This document shows positions 24,101 through 35,371 of a stretch of DNA of 64,000 nucleotides, one piece after another. Below the pieces are notes generated by a model. That model worked only from the letters and a program-made list of their open reading frames with translations. It made no database searches and was not told where the DNA came from. This DNA comes from Parascedosporium putredinis (Eukaryota; Ascomycota; Sordariomycetes; Microascales; Microascaceae), in the NCBI GenBank assembly GCA_949357655.1, contig CASHTG010000001.1, forward strand, positions 4,278,001-4,342,000, given 5' to 3'. Every line of letters starts with the position of its first letter. Positions within the stretch are counted from its first letter, which is position 1. The translations under genes were made by a program, and so were the position numbers.

Positions 24101-27100
24101 AAAGGGGAATGGCTCGGCGTTTTCACTCCTTTTCCACGGTTGCCATGCGCACTTTCCTTCCTAAGCGACGCATTAGGAAGGGCCAACCTGCCCACGACTC
24201 ATCGATTGTGGAACGTGGCCAGGAGTTCATCGTACTACGAACGAAATAAAGCCCGTTTCCCACAATCCCCGAGATACGCCCCTTCCCCTGCCCCGGAGAA
24301 CGATCTGCAAGTAAATCGACCCTGCTTCGGGGTCATCTTCCGTCACGGGTGTCCAAGGTATTGATCAATCATGACGGGGAAGTGATAGGCCGTTGGCTTC
24401 CAGAGAGCCTGAAGCACAAATATGATGTCCAAGCAATGAAGGTGATTAAGGATCAATGATCCAGCCCCTCCCCCGGCCCTCCCCGCCCGAAAAATAAAAT
24501 AAAAAGTAAATAAAAGTTTCTAGTCAGTCGTTCTTCCCAACGGGTTTAGAAAATAAAAGTTGGGGATTGCATCGATGATGTGTCCGATTTGATAGATGGA
24601 TCCATCCCATCCATTCCATCCATCATGGATGTCCACTCTTACACCGGATGGGTCCAACAATTTAAGGTGTAGCGCTGTGTAGGCCAATTACTTCGTGCTC
24701 CCTTTGGTATATTATTTGGGGCAGGCACAAGAAGAGGTGGGCCTTCCCTCAGCGCTGATCCAATTAAAAACTAGGTAGCCGTCGAAAAGGGTAATAATAT
24801 CCAACTGGAGAGCGTTGGGCTGAAGCCAGCTCAGCCCTGGGGCCCTCCCACTACGCGCAACTGAAGAATCATGAGAGAAAAGAAGAAGCAAAAGAAATAA
24901 TTTTTGTCTGGCAAAATCGGCACTGGCAAGGAGAAGCTCTTTTCCCACCTCCCCGCAACGCTTTTGCTATCTTGTTGAACAAACATCACGACCATGAAAA
25001 ACATATATTTAAATACTTGTCCAAGTAGCAATTATGCCTGACTCGCTGCTTACAAGTTCTTAGCCGCTTGAGCGCGGCGATTCCAAATCCACCTCTTCAG
25101 CCGAAGCTACGTGTAGGCTTTGGGGCAAAAACGAGATCCCCGTACAAGTTGAGTCTACAAGTACGAGCGCGACCTCAAAAACTGATGACCGTTGTTACAG
25201 GGCTCGACCGTCGGACGCCCACCCACACCTGAGCATCCATGGCTGATCGTCCCGTGGCTTGCCTGCACCATGTGCAGAATCAAGGAGACGAGCGGTCCTC
25301 CTAAATATTGGTGTGAGCTAATAATGATACCACAGAACCTTGATCCCCTGATCTGGATTTTATCCTTTCCTCGCTCAAGCCCCGGACTAGTTGGGCATTG
25401 GGTTTGATGGTTCAAGTCGCAGCATCGTTCAGGTCGATACAAGTAGAGGGATATGGAGCGTTTGGTCGGCGCCTTCCCGGGTTGTGCAGGCGCCACCACC
25501 AAGATAACGTGCAGACGGTAATGGAGGGGTCGTTGTGCTTAAATTGAACGCCATTGACGAAAATGGCATAATTACTCAGTAGAGAGGGCCAAGGGCGCCA
25601 GGGAGGGGTCGGCGCCTGGGCCCTTGACTTGCCCGAGAAAAAGAGGGACCTGCTCCACCAGCGAAGGACACGATTGCAATTGAAATTGCCATCCAATATA
25701 TTCCTGCAAGGCACTTGCCCACCTCGTCCAACCCGTGGTCCAGGCGAGACCAGGAACCTGGTTCGACGAGAGCGGCCCACCTGACAAGGGAGAATCGAGG
25801 GATAAATGAAGGGAGGAAACCCTTTCATCAGTTCTCTCACCCCAGGCCGTCCCAGATAGCGTCGTACCGCCCAAGCCGCCTTGCCGGGTTTGTCGGTAGC
25901 CCTGTCTGCACGCCTAGGCCTAGCGCCCCCTCGGAATGGAGCGACGGTGCGGGCTGGGAGGCGTTTCCGGATGTAACTTGAGCTTGGTGGACCCTTTGAC
26001 CACTTACGCTCGACAAGCTGCCAAGCACTGTCAACCATTGTCAAGCACACTAGCCTCCAAAGAGGAGTAATTGGGGATGGCCTGGGCTTCACAAGCCGGG
26101 ACTCTGCCCCTCGCCAGAGAGACAGCACACAAAGATTGTTGACCTGTATCGGATAGGCGATCTCAAAGGAGCGCCAGTTGTTATTATCTTGAACGACATG
26201 TTTTGACTGGTGTCCGCTAGGCTTGTGAAGGAGGCACTGGTGTCCCGAGTCGGTTATCTCTGCAGTTCTCCAACAAGCGGAGTGGGCCTGGGTTCGAAGA
26301 CCCAGATACCTGTCGATGACTTGAACCCAGTGTTTCACCCCATCGTGTCGAGAAGCAAGTCATCGTACCGAGGCCAATAACGCCTCTCAAGACAATGGGG
26401 GAGTGGAATAAGAGGAGTTACCCACCCAGGGGTAAATTGGAAGAAAAAGCAACTTGATAAGAGAGAAGGAGGGGACGCAGGACTGTCAACGCGCAACGTT
26501 TCTCTGCCATCCCAAGGTAACGATTCACTCACCACTCTCATACTTGTCGATGACGGCGATCCAGCATAGGGCAGGGCATGATCTTGAGGTTGCGGTTGCC
26601 ACAGGGCTCCGTTTAGTGTTCCTTCGATAGGCTGGCCAGCCCATGCCGCCCCAAAACTAGCCCACGCCCAGCCTCGGTACTCAGCTAGGAAACTACTTGG
26701 ATCGTCTATGAGAATGGGCTAAGATGCCAAAATGATTATCTTTCTATTTTTCTTACCTAGAATCACATTGCTACCCTCATCTTCATTAATTAATGGAAGA
26801 AAGAGGCTACACAAGGGGTCAGGTTGCATTTTCAAGGGCTAACCAGGATTGTTCAGCTGCTGTCGATCAGTATCTGGCGCGTCGACCCTGACAAGGCAAA
26901 GAGGGTCTCTCATCAGTTAGAGCCCCGGTTGAACAACGGCGGAGTGTAGTCCTCCACTTGAAAGCACAAGACTCGGAGGCCAAGGCCGGGGATGGCGATC
27001 TTCACTCGTTTCTCCCCGACACGATCTCGTACCCATCATCTTAAGGCACAGACTCGCCTTTGACTGGAAGGCAGACGCCCTATGTAGTTCGGATCAAGCT

Positions 27101-30100
27101 AGCCTGACAACTCCGCGGCTTGTATCAGCATCGGGATTGTTGTTGATTTGCCTCTGCATCCGACGAAGGGGGTTGGATGATGCATAGTACCCCCTCGAGA
27201 AAGTATCCCGTTGGATTCTCTATAAGTGGATACAGGAGTAGACGGGATAATCGCCCGAACAAAACGGATGGTTTCTTCCGGCTCTGGGAATGGGGCCGGA
27301 CAACCGCCAGTATCGATTCCCGATTCTGAACGTTACCTCTTGAGTCTACGGGGAGATAGCCAAAACACTACAGGTGATAAATAGGTGGGTGGGGGCCCCG
27401 TTTCTAATTCTGCAAAATATCACCAGAGGGGAATGCTCATCTGGTCGGTTTTGTATGAGTTCCCATACGGCGTGTTCGCTATTGCTACGGAAGTTCTCAA
27501 TCGCTGCGTTGCCGGTGCCTCTTATTAATCAACCTGCCTACTTTAGGGAACACATGAGATAGAAAACGAGACCTTTTAGCTGCATGTATCAAGAATGAGA
27601 GTGCAGAATAGCGTCTCCTTACTACATGCTGTCGGCGGACCATGAAACCAATTGACTAGCCATTGCGGGTAGTTTTCTCTCAACTGTCTCGCCGGGGTCC
27701 TCAGATCGTTTAGTACGAGCAACTTTCCCTAGATCCGCACATCTTTTCAACACATCCAGGCGCAGGCCACGTCCATGGAGATAAAAGCAACTGAAAAACG
27801 ATTGGTGCTGAAGGACAGGAGAGACCGACATATTCTACCGTGGTTCCTGGCTCTTTGCCCACCCCTAAGGTAAAATAAGTATAAAAATAAAACAAAGGAG
27901 AAAGCAACAAGCGGTAAACATTTTTGAAGTGAATGGGCGGTAGGCTTGCCCGGTATTTGCGTGACCAAGCACAAGCACACGCACGAGGTCCGACACCAGC
28001 GAGGTATTGCAGTCATGATATGAGAGAGCTAGGGCCAAACCCGCATTCCTCTCTCCGGAGAGGATCAAAAGAAAGGCAGGCTACATAAAAGGGGAGAAAA
28101 AGATGGAAAATAGAATAAGAATCAAGAAAAGCAAAGCTCGGGGGTAGAAGAGAGAAACGCTGCCATCATCTGTAGCGGTATTCATGAGCATGCCCGCATC
28201 TGAAATCCAGTGCCTCAAGCCAGATGATAATCACTAGGAAAAAGACCCAACCTGGCTTTTTCTTTCCCTCCCCGCCCCCACGGCTTGAGAATATTAGCTA
28301 GAGTTTTGGTCTTACTGATTATCGGGTGGTTGGCGCAAAACAGAAGGGTAGGTCTGTCCCTGCCCATCCCGCCCTACTATCCAGCTACTTCCGAGAAACG
28401 AGCTCGACTCGACTGACGTATGCCCTTGGAGGAGGAAGTAAGTAGGGCCTGCGTATCATCTAACTATTTAGCGCTGATGGGAGAGTGTTATTATAGGAAC
28501 CTTCAACAGAAGAGGCAGCCAGCCTAAAACAGCTCATGGGTGCCGAGCAGGAAACAGCCCTAGAGAGAGGTATTCAATAGTCGGCACCACAATCCCTCTC
28601 CGGTATCAACAATCGGGTTGTCCTTGCGTGCCCTTATCCTCGCCTCCATATCGCCCTGCCGCTGAGCCTCATGGTCTGTAAGGATGGCCATGGTCTGACT
28701 TTTCTAGTCTGTGAAGGGATTATTATACCTTAAGACACCATGCCAGCAAGCTATAGTCTCGAGGAGATCCTAGTCTCGGGTAACATTCCCCGGCAGAAGC
28801 TGTCAGGACGAGATGACCTTGGCCGCCCCTCTTGGGATATTTTCCATTACCCGTGTTATCACTCTTTTTCCAATCCCTTTTTCTCGCGATCCTCTCCATG
28901 ACCACTAATTTTCTTATCAAGCAAGTCAGGGTCCCAGTCGCCAGCCAGCCCCGGGCTGAGGTTCCAGCCAACCGGATCTCAATCCTCGCTAGCTCCTTCG
29001 AGATATTGCTCGTGGCTGATAATATGTGAGGCACCAACGAGGATGCAACTTGACAAAAAGCTAGAATGGGCTCGAGAATGGGCCAAGCGCTGCCTCAGAG
29101 AGACATTCCACACGTCTTCTACCGAGGTAAGCGTCACTGGTGTCTTTTCGCATGGAACAAAGGAAAGCTTCTTCCACGCCTCTTCAGGGGTTGCTTTTAT
29201 CTCTTCTTTAATTTTTTTAAAAAATTAGCTTCTTCCTTTTTCCTATCCTATACCTAGCCCAACAGATGCCGGGTTCACAACCACTAAGCTGGCGTCGCAG
29301 CAAACAGCTCGGCGGCACTTTGTAGTCTTGCAGCTTCCGGCACGGCAGATCAACGTGACTGGAGCCCTTCCCTGGAAACTTGCACAGAAGTCGGGGTCTA
29401 GTAATCGCCCAAGAGCGAAAAAGATCTTTCCGTCAGCGCAACTCACCGGTTAAAAGGGCCCCATTTCTTTCGAACTCGAGCATATTTTGGCACAGGGTTT
29501 CGAGACATAGGAGCCAGCTTGATACTGAAGCCCGCAAGCTGAGGTAGGCATGACCGAGCCAGCGTCCGTCCTTTATCTCTAGCTTCGCAGGCCTGACGGA
29601 TGAGGGGACGCTCACGAGCGGTGGTGACGAGGTCCCATTTCCGGCTGTAAATGGTAGACAAGAGTGAGTGGACAACCTTAGCTAGCCCGGTTGGAAAAAT
29701 GTCTCCCAACTTCCTTCAAAAGTACGAGTTCACTAGCGTGTCCGATCTGTCTCTTGCTGCTGCAATGGTGCGGCTGGACTTGCTGTCACGGCTCGAGGCA
29801 TCACCATCCCATCCCCGTGGCTTGCTTTGCTGTTGATGCCACCCCCGCCGTGTCATATGCGGGCAGAGAGCGGCATGTTGAAGTGAAGGGATGCAAATCA
29901 GATAACCGTGTCTTTTCAGCTCGACACCTTTGCATCGATTCCTCTCTGTTGATGGAAAAAGGTGTCGTGTGTTTGCGCCCCGTCACCATGACATGACCTT
30001 CCGTAAGTAGGCTGCCAGGTAATAGTTACCGCATTTTTTCTAGATTGCTCTACCTATTCCTTTCCTTACCTTCTTTTGGGGCCCATTCATATCTTACGAC

Positions 30101-30753
30101 TTGGTACCGTTTCTCATAGTCTTCCCCAATCAACAGGGAAGGGTGCTTGCACCTACGTGCTAGCTTATGATTCGGGAATGGAGCTATTCGGGGCCCGAGG
30201 CAAAAGTAAGGCCTATTTTGCAGGGCTCACTTAGCTTTCTAGCCCTTGCAGCACGAGGGGTGCCTTACCTGGCCATGGCAAGGTATCTAGAACGCCGTTT
30301 GCGAGAAAACGTAAAGATAAAAGGTATATAAGCATATATATTTCGATTTCGATGTGTAGATTTAAACCAACTTGATGTACCACAAGTCGTCAACGCATAA
30401 ACGTCGTCACTTTTTCCACCCTCCTTCCAATAGAAACATCTCGTCGCGTCAAGGAGGCCGCTGTGTAATGTTGCACGCCTCGGTGCCGTACACGTACACC
30501 CCAAAAGAAAACAGTCTCTACCCCTCTTACAACCTAAATACCTCTTCTCTCATGATCGTGGTTGTCTCCTGGTGTTTGGAAGCACGGAGCGTCCCTTTTA
30601 CCACGTGATTAGGCTAACTGTCCGTTACAGCGATACCGGCCTTGATTATATCCACAACTGACGTTCAGATATCCAGTCTCTGCATCCGTCTTAGAGGTTG
30701 ATTGACCCATATAATTGGGGCTCCGTCGTATGTCGGAGGATACTTTTCTTTTC
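21105..30753. other. Intergenic stretch between zinc-finger and malate synthase genes
   Basis: From 21105 to about 21800 is probably the 3' UTR and flank of the zinc-finger gene, with T-rich tracts at 21240-21300 and 21530-21660. The rest has no gene I can support apart from the orphan frame listed at 25412-26338. Landmarks: a CT/T run at 22625-22650, TACTTGTA words at 23687 and 25156, a GGATGGA-type palindromic cluster at 24594-24632 and TACCGAGGTA at 29120. Sequence just left of 30753 is the 3' flank of malate synthase. Confidence 0.45.
25412..26338 (-). CDS. Orphan open frame, probably not a gene
   Basis: A 308-codon frame on the minus strand (GTG as first codon; the first internal ATG is about a third of the way in). 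The translation is rich in Arg, Trp, Pro and Ser, shows no signal peptide, helix pattern or motif I recognise, and has no splice-site-like structure around it. It is longer than most chance frames, and the other reading frames over the same bases are also partly open (for example 25572-25874), which suggests low stop density rather than selection. I list it because of its length only. Confidence 0.15.
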   Translation of the reverse strand: MKHWVQVIDRYLGLRTQAHSACWRTAEITDSGHQCLLHKPSGHQSKHVVQDNNNWRSFEIAYPIQVNNLCVLSLWRGAESRLVKPRPSPITPLWRLVCLTMVDSAWQLVERKWSKGPPSSSYIRKRLPARTVAPFRGGARPRRADRATDKPGKAAWAVRRYLGRPGVRELMKGFPPFIYPSILPCQVGRSRRTRFLVSPGPRVGRGGQVPCRNILDGNFNCNRVLRWWSRSLFFSGKSRAQAPTPPWRPWPSLLSNYAIFVNGVQFKHNDPSITVCTLSWWWRLHNPGRRRPNAPYPSTCIDLNDAAT

Positions 30754-32872
30754 TTAGAGCTTGGCGGCAGCCTGGGCAGCTCCGACCGCCGTGATCTCGT
30801 CATAGAGGAGACTGGGTTGTGTGTTAGCCAATTCCGGGGCGGTCGTGCTTAAGAGTTTTTAAGCTACAGGGTGTACTTACGTAGTGAGGAAGTCGGCATA
30901 GTCCTCTCCCGTGATCTGACCAGCGAAGTACTGGGCCGCGAGACGGAACTTGTTGCCCTTGGGGCCCTTGGCAGCGAGGTCATCAGCGCATTCGGAGAGA
31001 AGCTTGAGGGCGTACGCCTTGTCGACCTTCTTGCCCTCGGCCGTGGTGACGCCGTGACGGACCCATTGCCAGAGCTGGCTGCGGGAGACTTCGGCAGTGG
31101 CAGCATCCTCCTGCAAAAGAAACGAATCGCCGTTGGTTAGTCATATTCTGTGCTAGTGAGGCAAGGATGCCGGGTAGACTAATCGGCACCCTAGCAGGTG
31201 AGGCGAGGAGGCGGAGGTGAAAGGGGACGTGTAAACTTACATGAGGAAGTTGATGGGCACGCAACCAACACCACGGACCCAGGCCTCCATGTAGCCGAGA
31301 CCAATGTTGAGGTTCTTGCGGATACCCTCTTCCGTAATCTTTCCGGGGACGTTCATGTTGAGGAGATCATTGGCAGAGACTTGGACTTCCTCGCGGCGGA
31401 CGAAGAGCTGGTTAGGAGTGGGCATGTGCTTGTTGAAGATTTCGCTAGCGATGCTGGCAAGAGCAGGGTGAGCAACCCAGGTTCTAAGGTAAAAGTTAGT
31501 CCACTCTCTGTTATTTTTGGGTTTTGGGCAGCCTATTCTGTCCTGCTTGGCGTGGCAACCTACCCGTCATGTCCGGCACGGACTTCGCGGAGCTTGTCAG
31601 CGCGGACACCCTCCATCGCCTTGTCATTGGCAGCCTTGTCGTCCTTGATAGGAATCTGAGCGGCCATGCCACCCATGGCATGGACACCGCGCTTATGGCA
31701 GGTCTGGATAAGAAGCTTGACCTGTACCAAGGGTTTAGTATGAGTTCCCCCAAATAAAGGGCCCACTGGGGGTGATTGTCAACGTACGTAGGCATCCATG
31801 AAAGGAACGGTCATGGTAACGGAAGCACGGTCGGGGAGGACAAAGTTGGAGTTCTGCCTGAACTTCTTGATGACGCTGAAGATGTAATCCCAACGGCCGC
31901 AGTTGAGGCCAGAGGAGTGATCCCTGAGCTCGTAGATGATCTCCTCCATCTCAAAGGCAGCAGAGATCGTCTCGATAAGGACGGTGGCACGGACGGTGCC
32001 GCGGCGCATGCCGATGAAGTCCTGGGCCAAGTTGATGGCGTCGTTCCACAGACGGGCCTCGAGGTGAGACTCCATCTTGGGGAGATAGAAGTAAGGACCA
32101 AAGCCCCTCTTGACGGTCTCGAAAGCGTTATGATAGAAGTAGAGACCAAAGTCGAAGAGCGAGGCGGACATGGGCTCGCCATCGACGGTGACGTGCTTCT
32201 CCTCGAGATGCCATCCACGGGGGCGGACGATGAGGGTGGGAAGAGTGCGGTCGGTGCGGAGCTTATACTCCTTGGGGCCTTGCTTGAAATCAACCTGGCG
32301 ACGGTTGGCATCGTAGAGGTTGACCTGGCCATTCAGCATGTTCTCCCAGGTAGGGGCGCTAGAATCTGCAGCGAATTTGTTAGTTCCAACCTCCAACTTG
32401 CGTCTTTCCACCCTCGCTGGCGCTCGCCCGTCTTTGGCAGACCCAGCTAGCCCCTTTATCCTCCCGCCAAGTGAAAAAAAAAAAAAAAAGGATTCATCAT
32501 CCGAGATACGTACCCTCCAAATCAGCCATGTACGTCCAGACATTGGAGTTCAAGGCGTTGATAACCATCTTCCTGTCGGTGGGACCAGTGATCTCGACTC
32601 GGCGGTCGATGAGACCAGGCGCGGGGGAGCCGCCTTCCAGGAGGGTCATCGCGGATGTGCTTAGTCTCGGGGAGGAAGTCGAGAAGGGCGCCCCTATCGA
32701 GTTCGGCCTGGCGAATCTTACGGCGTTCGAGGAGCTGCTTGCGGCGGCCGTTGAAAGAGCGCTGGAGAAGGGCAAGGAAGGCAAGAGCCTGGGGAGTGAG
32801 AATGGCCTTTTGGTGGGGCTGGACGTCGCCGAGGACGTTGACGCCCTGGAGGATAGACTCGGTAGAGGCCAT
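30754..32872 (-). CDS. Malate synthase, peroxisomal (glyoxylate cycle)
   Basis: Condenses glyoxylate and acetyl-CoA to malate, letting the fungus grow on acetate or fatty acids. Six exons: 32872-32514, 32365-31788, 31721-31564, 31483-31241, 31110-30881, 30811-30754. Introns are 66-148 bp with clean GT-AG ends. The product is about 542 residues, the normal length for the family. Hallmarks: PETKHIRDD near residue 75, RRVEITGPTDRKMVINALNS, SSAPTWENMLNGQVNLYDA, RPRGWHLEEKHVTVDGE, YFYLPKMESHLEARLWNDA, the family signature RDHSSGLNCGRWDYIF, HAMGGMAAQIPIKDD and AGHDGTWVAHPALA. It ends in Ala-Lys-Leu, a type 1 peroxisomal targeting signal. Three one-base losses break the frame: the GGG run 32643-32645 and CC 633-634 of the same line (32633-32634) in exon 1, and one G at the exon 5 acceptor (31110). 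Restoring them gives DDPSWKGGSPAPG and the expected MEDAATAEV. The start has a good context (CACAATGGC). In Aspergillus the orthologue is acuE. Confidence 0.95.
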
Positions 32873-33125
32873 TGTGGTGATTGTTTTGCGAGAAGAACGG
32901 GGAAGGGAGGCGAAGGGTATCACGAAAGAAATCTTGCGTGGACGCAAGCGTGTGTATCTCTTAGCTTATCGTCGGATAAGAAAAAGATGTCGTGTTCTGG
33001 GTTCCTTTATTTTCTCTCTGTTTCTGCTTACAAGGGAAGAACGGAATGAAGAGAAAGGGGAAAGAAAAGGTGAAACTCAAAGAGAAGTACGAAGAGGGAG
33101 TGATCAGGAAATGGTGGAGAACATG
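32873..33125 (-). promoter_or_regulatory. Leader and proximal promoter of malate synthase
   Basis: On the coding strand the sequence immediately upstream of the ATG is C/T-rich with blocks of TTTCTTT, CCTTCCC and TTCTTC, most dense at about 33010-33125. This is the usual look of a fungal 5' UTR and transcription start zone. No unambiguous TATA box was identified. Confidence 0.4.
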
Positions 33126-33209
33126 TAGTCAGAAGCAAGCTCCAGATTTGGTTGGAGATAAAAGAGATAGCGAGGTATCGCACTGTTAATATGACTTCAG
33201 AAAAAGATA

Positions 33210-33234
33210 GCGGGGCAGTAGTTTCCTCGTGGGG
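33210..33234 (+). promoter_or_regulatory. Two CreA-type (SYGGRG) sites upstream of malate synthase
   Basis: GCGGGG at 33210-33215 and GTGGGG at 33229-33234 both match the SYGGRG consensus of the glucose repressor CreA/Cre1 and lie about 340-360 bp upstream of the malate synthase start. Glyoxylate-cycle genes are known to be glucose-repressed in fungi, so a closely spaced pair here is sensible. The six-base consensus is degenerate and common by chance, so this is only suggestive. Confidence 0.3.
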
Positions 33235-34192
33235 ATCCAGTCCAAGTCGACGGCTACGCTAATAAAGAGTCATAGCCAGATACATGGCTCTCTTCATTGA
33301 GTTTAAGCTCGGCTTGTTCCCTGGTCCGAGACTCGTCACAACTCTGCGATCAGAAGTCTTGCCTCTCCACCCTCCTTCCCTTGGCCGCGACTCTCGAAAA
33401 GGTAACTCGAATTTCCTCGGCGCCGTGGCCGAGGGTGTCATTGAGGGAAGCTACTTTGGTCCGATACAGGCCTAGCTCTTATCCGAGTTGGGAGCGGGCG
33501 TGGGCAAGGAGAAGGAGATAAAAAGAAAAAAAGAAAGAAAGGAAGAAAAAGAAAAGGCAAGCTTCTTATTGGCTAGATCTCTTCGGCAATGTATTCCCAC
33601 GGGCGACTACTGGCGCGCAGGCTGATAGGTACCGGGTTGTAAGTGGGTTCCTAGGCGTGAGTTCGGGCAGGTTCACGTCTATGTAGGAGGTAGGGGAAAA
33701 GAAGGACGGGAACAGAGAAGTTGAGTAAAAAGAAAAAAAAAAAAAAAGAGAAAGAGAAAAAAGAAAGAAAGAAAGAGCTACTGTTCGGCCATGACTCTTT
33801 CCCTACTTGCAGCTAGAGAAAGGCAGGAGCGGGCTGCGGAGCTGAGCACATGGTGGGAGAGTTAGTGACTTTCGAAATACGACGGGGCGGCTTTTTGCAG
33901 AGCTAGGCCCTCGAACGTCTGGAGTCATTCGGTACAGGTACGGAGATAGTCGGATTAGACGAGAAAGGGACGGTCGCTCCAGTCGTCTTGTCTATCCAGG
34001 TTTCTACATCGTCACACCATGGAGGGGACCCAAAAGGTAGGAGTTTGCGACTGAAGTAGACCGGTTGTCAAAAATCCGGGGTCAGACCGTGGGAAAGGAT
34101 GGCGGGGTGCCAGCACTGACCAGTGGCCAAGCCCGAGCATGGATGCTGTCTTCAAGTTCCTGGAAGTCGCAACCAGGAGTGTTTTGGCCTAG
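33235..34192. other. Intergenic stretch with A/G-rich tracts
   Basis: Upstream flank of malate synthase. Purine tracts at 33510-33560 and 33725-33775 (A and GAAA runs) are the main structure. I see no gene. Confidence 0.5.
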
Positions 34193-35371
34193 TCACAGGC
34201 CTGCTTGGACTAGTTGGTGATAGCTCTCTCCCAAATCAGACCAGGTCCTGTTTCTTTTCTTTTTCCATTGACTTTTCTTCGTCTTCATTTTCCCCCTAGC
34301 TTGCAGTTGATGTATGAAGAAATAGATGATACAGTCTAGTATAGTAGAGGTTCTCCTCCTCCCCCAAGAGAGAGAAAAAAAAAAAAAGGAAGAGGAACAA
34401 AAGGCATCAAAACACAGGCAGTGAAGATGGAGCCAGGGTACGTACACCGACAATCTTTGACTCGGCGCTCCTGACATGTGGAAGCCGCCGCCCTGCATCA
34501 TGTACCTTGTACCTGTCCAATTCAAGCACACTTGCGCAACGCCGCCTTGCCTCGGGGAGTTCGCCGGGATCCCCACGAGCAGGCCCGACCGGCGCATGCC
34601 GGTTGTGAGCGGAGGAAAGCGCGAAAGTGCGCTTCGATAGCAATAGCTTGACGTGAATGACCAGCAAACATTGAGGCCACAACAAGAGAGACACGTCTCA
34701 AAGGCCTTGGGAGACGACGCCGACCATGGGCCTTGTGACCACGAGGACGTAAAAGGGCGGCCAATTATGCCGGGGAAAAATGGGGGTGGAAAGGGAACTT
34801 GAAGGGAAGGGGGCATCAAAAAGAGGCCCCAGAAAAAAGAGGAAGGAGGAACAATCAACTTGCGAAGGCGGCAAAACCACACCACAAGTCGCTGACCATC
34901 CACACTACCGTCGCCGCCATCACTATCCCCGATCTTCAATGTTCCTTTTCTCCGCTCCCTCCTCGCCGCCTGCTTTCGTTCTGAATGCCCCGCGACAACG
35001 AACCCCTTCAATCCGCCCGCCATTCTCCAAGTACTCGTCATTCCGCCGGCCCGAAACCGGTCCGGTAACTTCCTGGCGCTGACACGTCCCCTAGGCCTTG
35101 CGTTGCGGAGGAGGGATAGGTTTCTTCCCCAGGCCCGACCGATTAATGGATCAACCAATTCATTGACGCAGGGATTCCCTCTTGCCCCCTTCAGCTCAGG
35201 CCGATTTGCACATGCAACGAGGCACGCACAAGTCATATGCAGCATCAAACACCAGAAGACGATACATAACAACCAGTAAAAGGAGAATGCCCGCAATCGG
35301 AATCGGCGACGTACAACTGATATGCCGTGATACCCTATGGCTCCTCCGTAAATATAATTTGTCCTCTCCAT
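34193..35371 (-). CDS. Long orphan open frame of uncertain reality
   Basis: A 392-codon ATG-initiated frame, the longest unbroken one in the window. The N-terminal 60 residues include a hydrophobic Cys/Leu/Phe/Trp-rich stretch that could be a membrane helix. The rest is a mix of basic and Ser/Pro-rich sequence without a domain I recognise. It runs through an A homopolymer at about 34377-34387 (read as a Phe run), and its last 30 codons translate an A-rich tract as lysines. All recognised genes in the window are interrupted every few hundred bases by indels, yet this frame is not, which hints that its openness may be accidental. A lineage-specific gene cannot be excluded on length alone. Confidence 0.2.
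   Translation of the reverse strand: MERTNYIYGGAIGYHGISVVRRRFRLRAFSFYWLLCIVFWCLMLHMTCACLVACANRPELKGARGNPCVNELVDPLIGRAWGRNLSLLRNARPRGRVSARKLPDRFRAGGMTSTWRMAGGLKGFVVAGHSERKQAARRERRKGTLKIGDSDGGDGSVDGQRLVVWFCRLRKLIVPPSSFFWGLFLMPPSLQVPFPPPFFPGIIGRPFTSSWSQGPWSASSPKAFETCLSCCGLNVCWSFTSSYCYRSALSRFPPLTTGMRRSGLLVGIPANSPRQGGVAQVCLNWTGTRYMMQGGGFHMSGAPSQRLSVYVPWLHLHCLCFDAFCSSSFFFFSLSWGRRRTSTILDCIIYFFIHQLQARGKMKTKKSQWKKKRNRTWSDLGESYHQLVQAGL

Noticed and set aside
31198..32450. Plus-strand frames of 153 and 224 codons
   Set aside because: They are antisense shadows of malate synthase exons.
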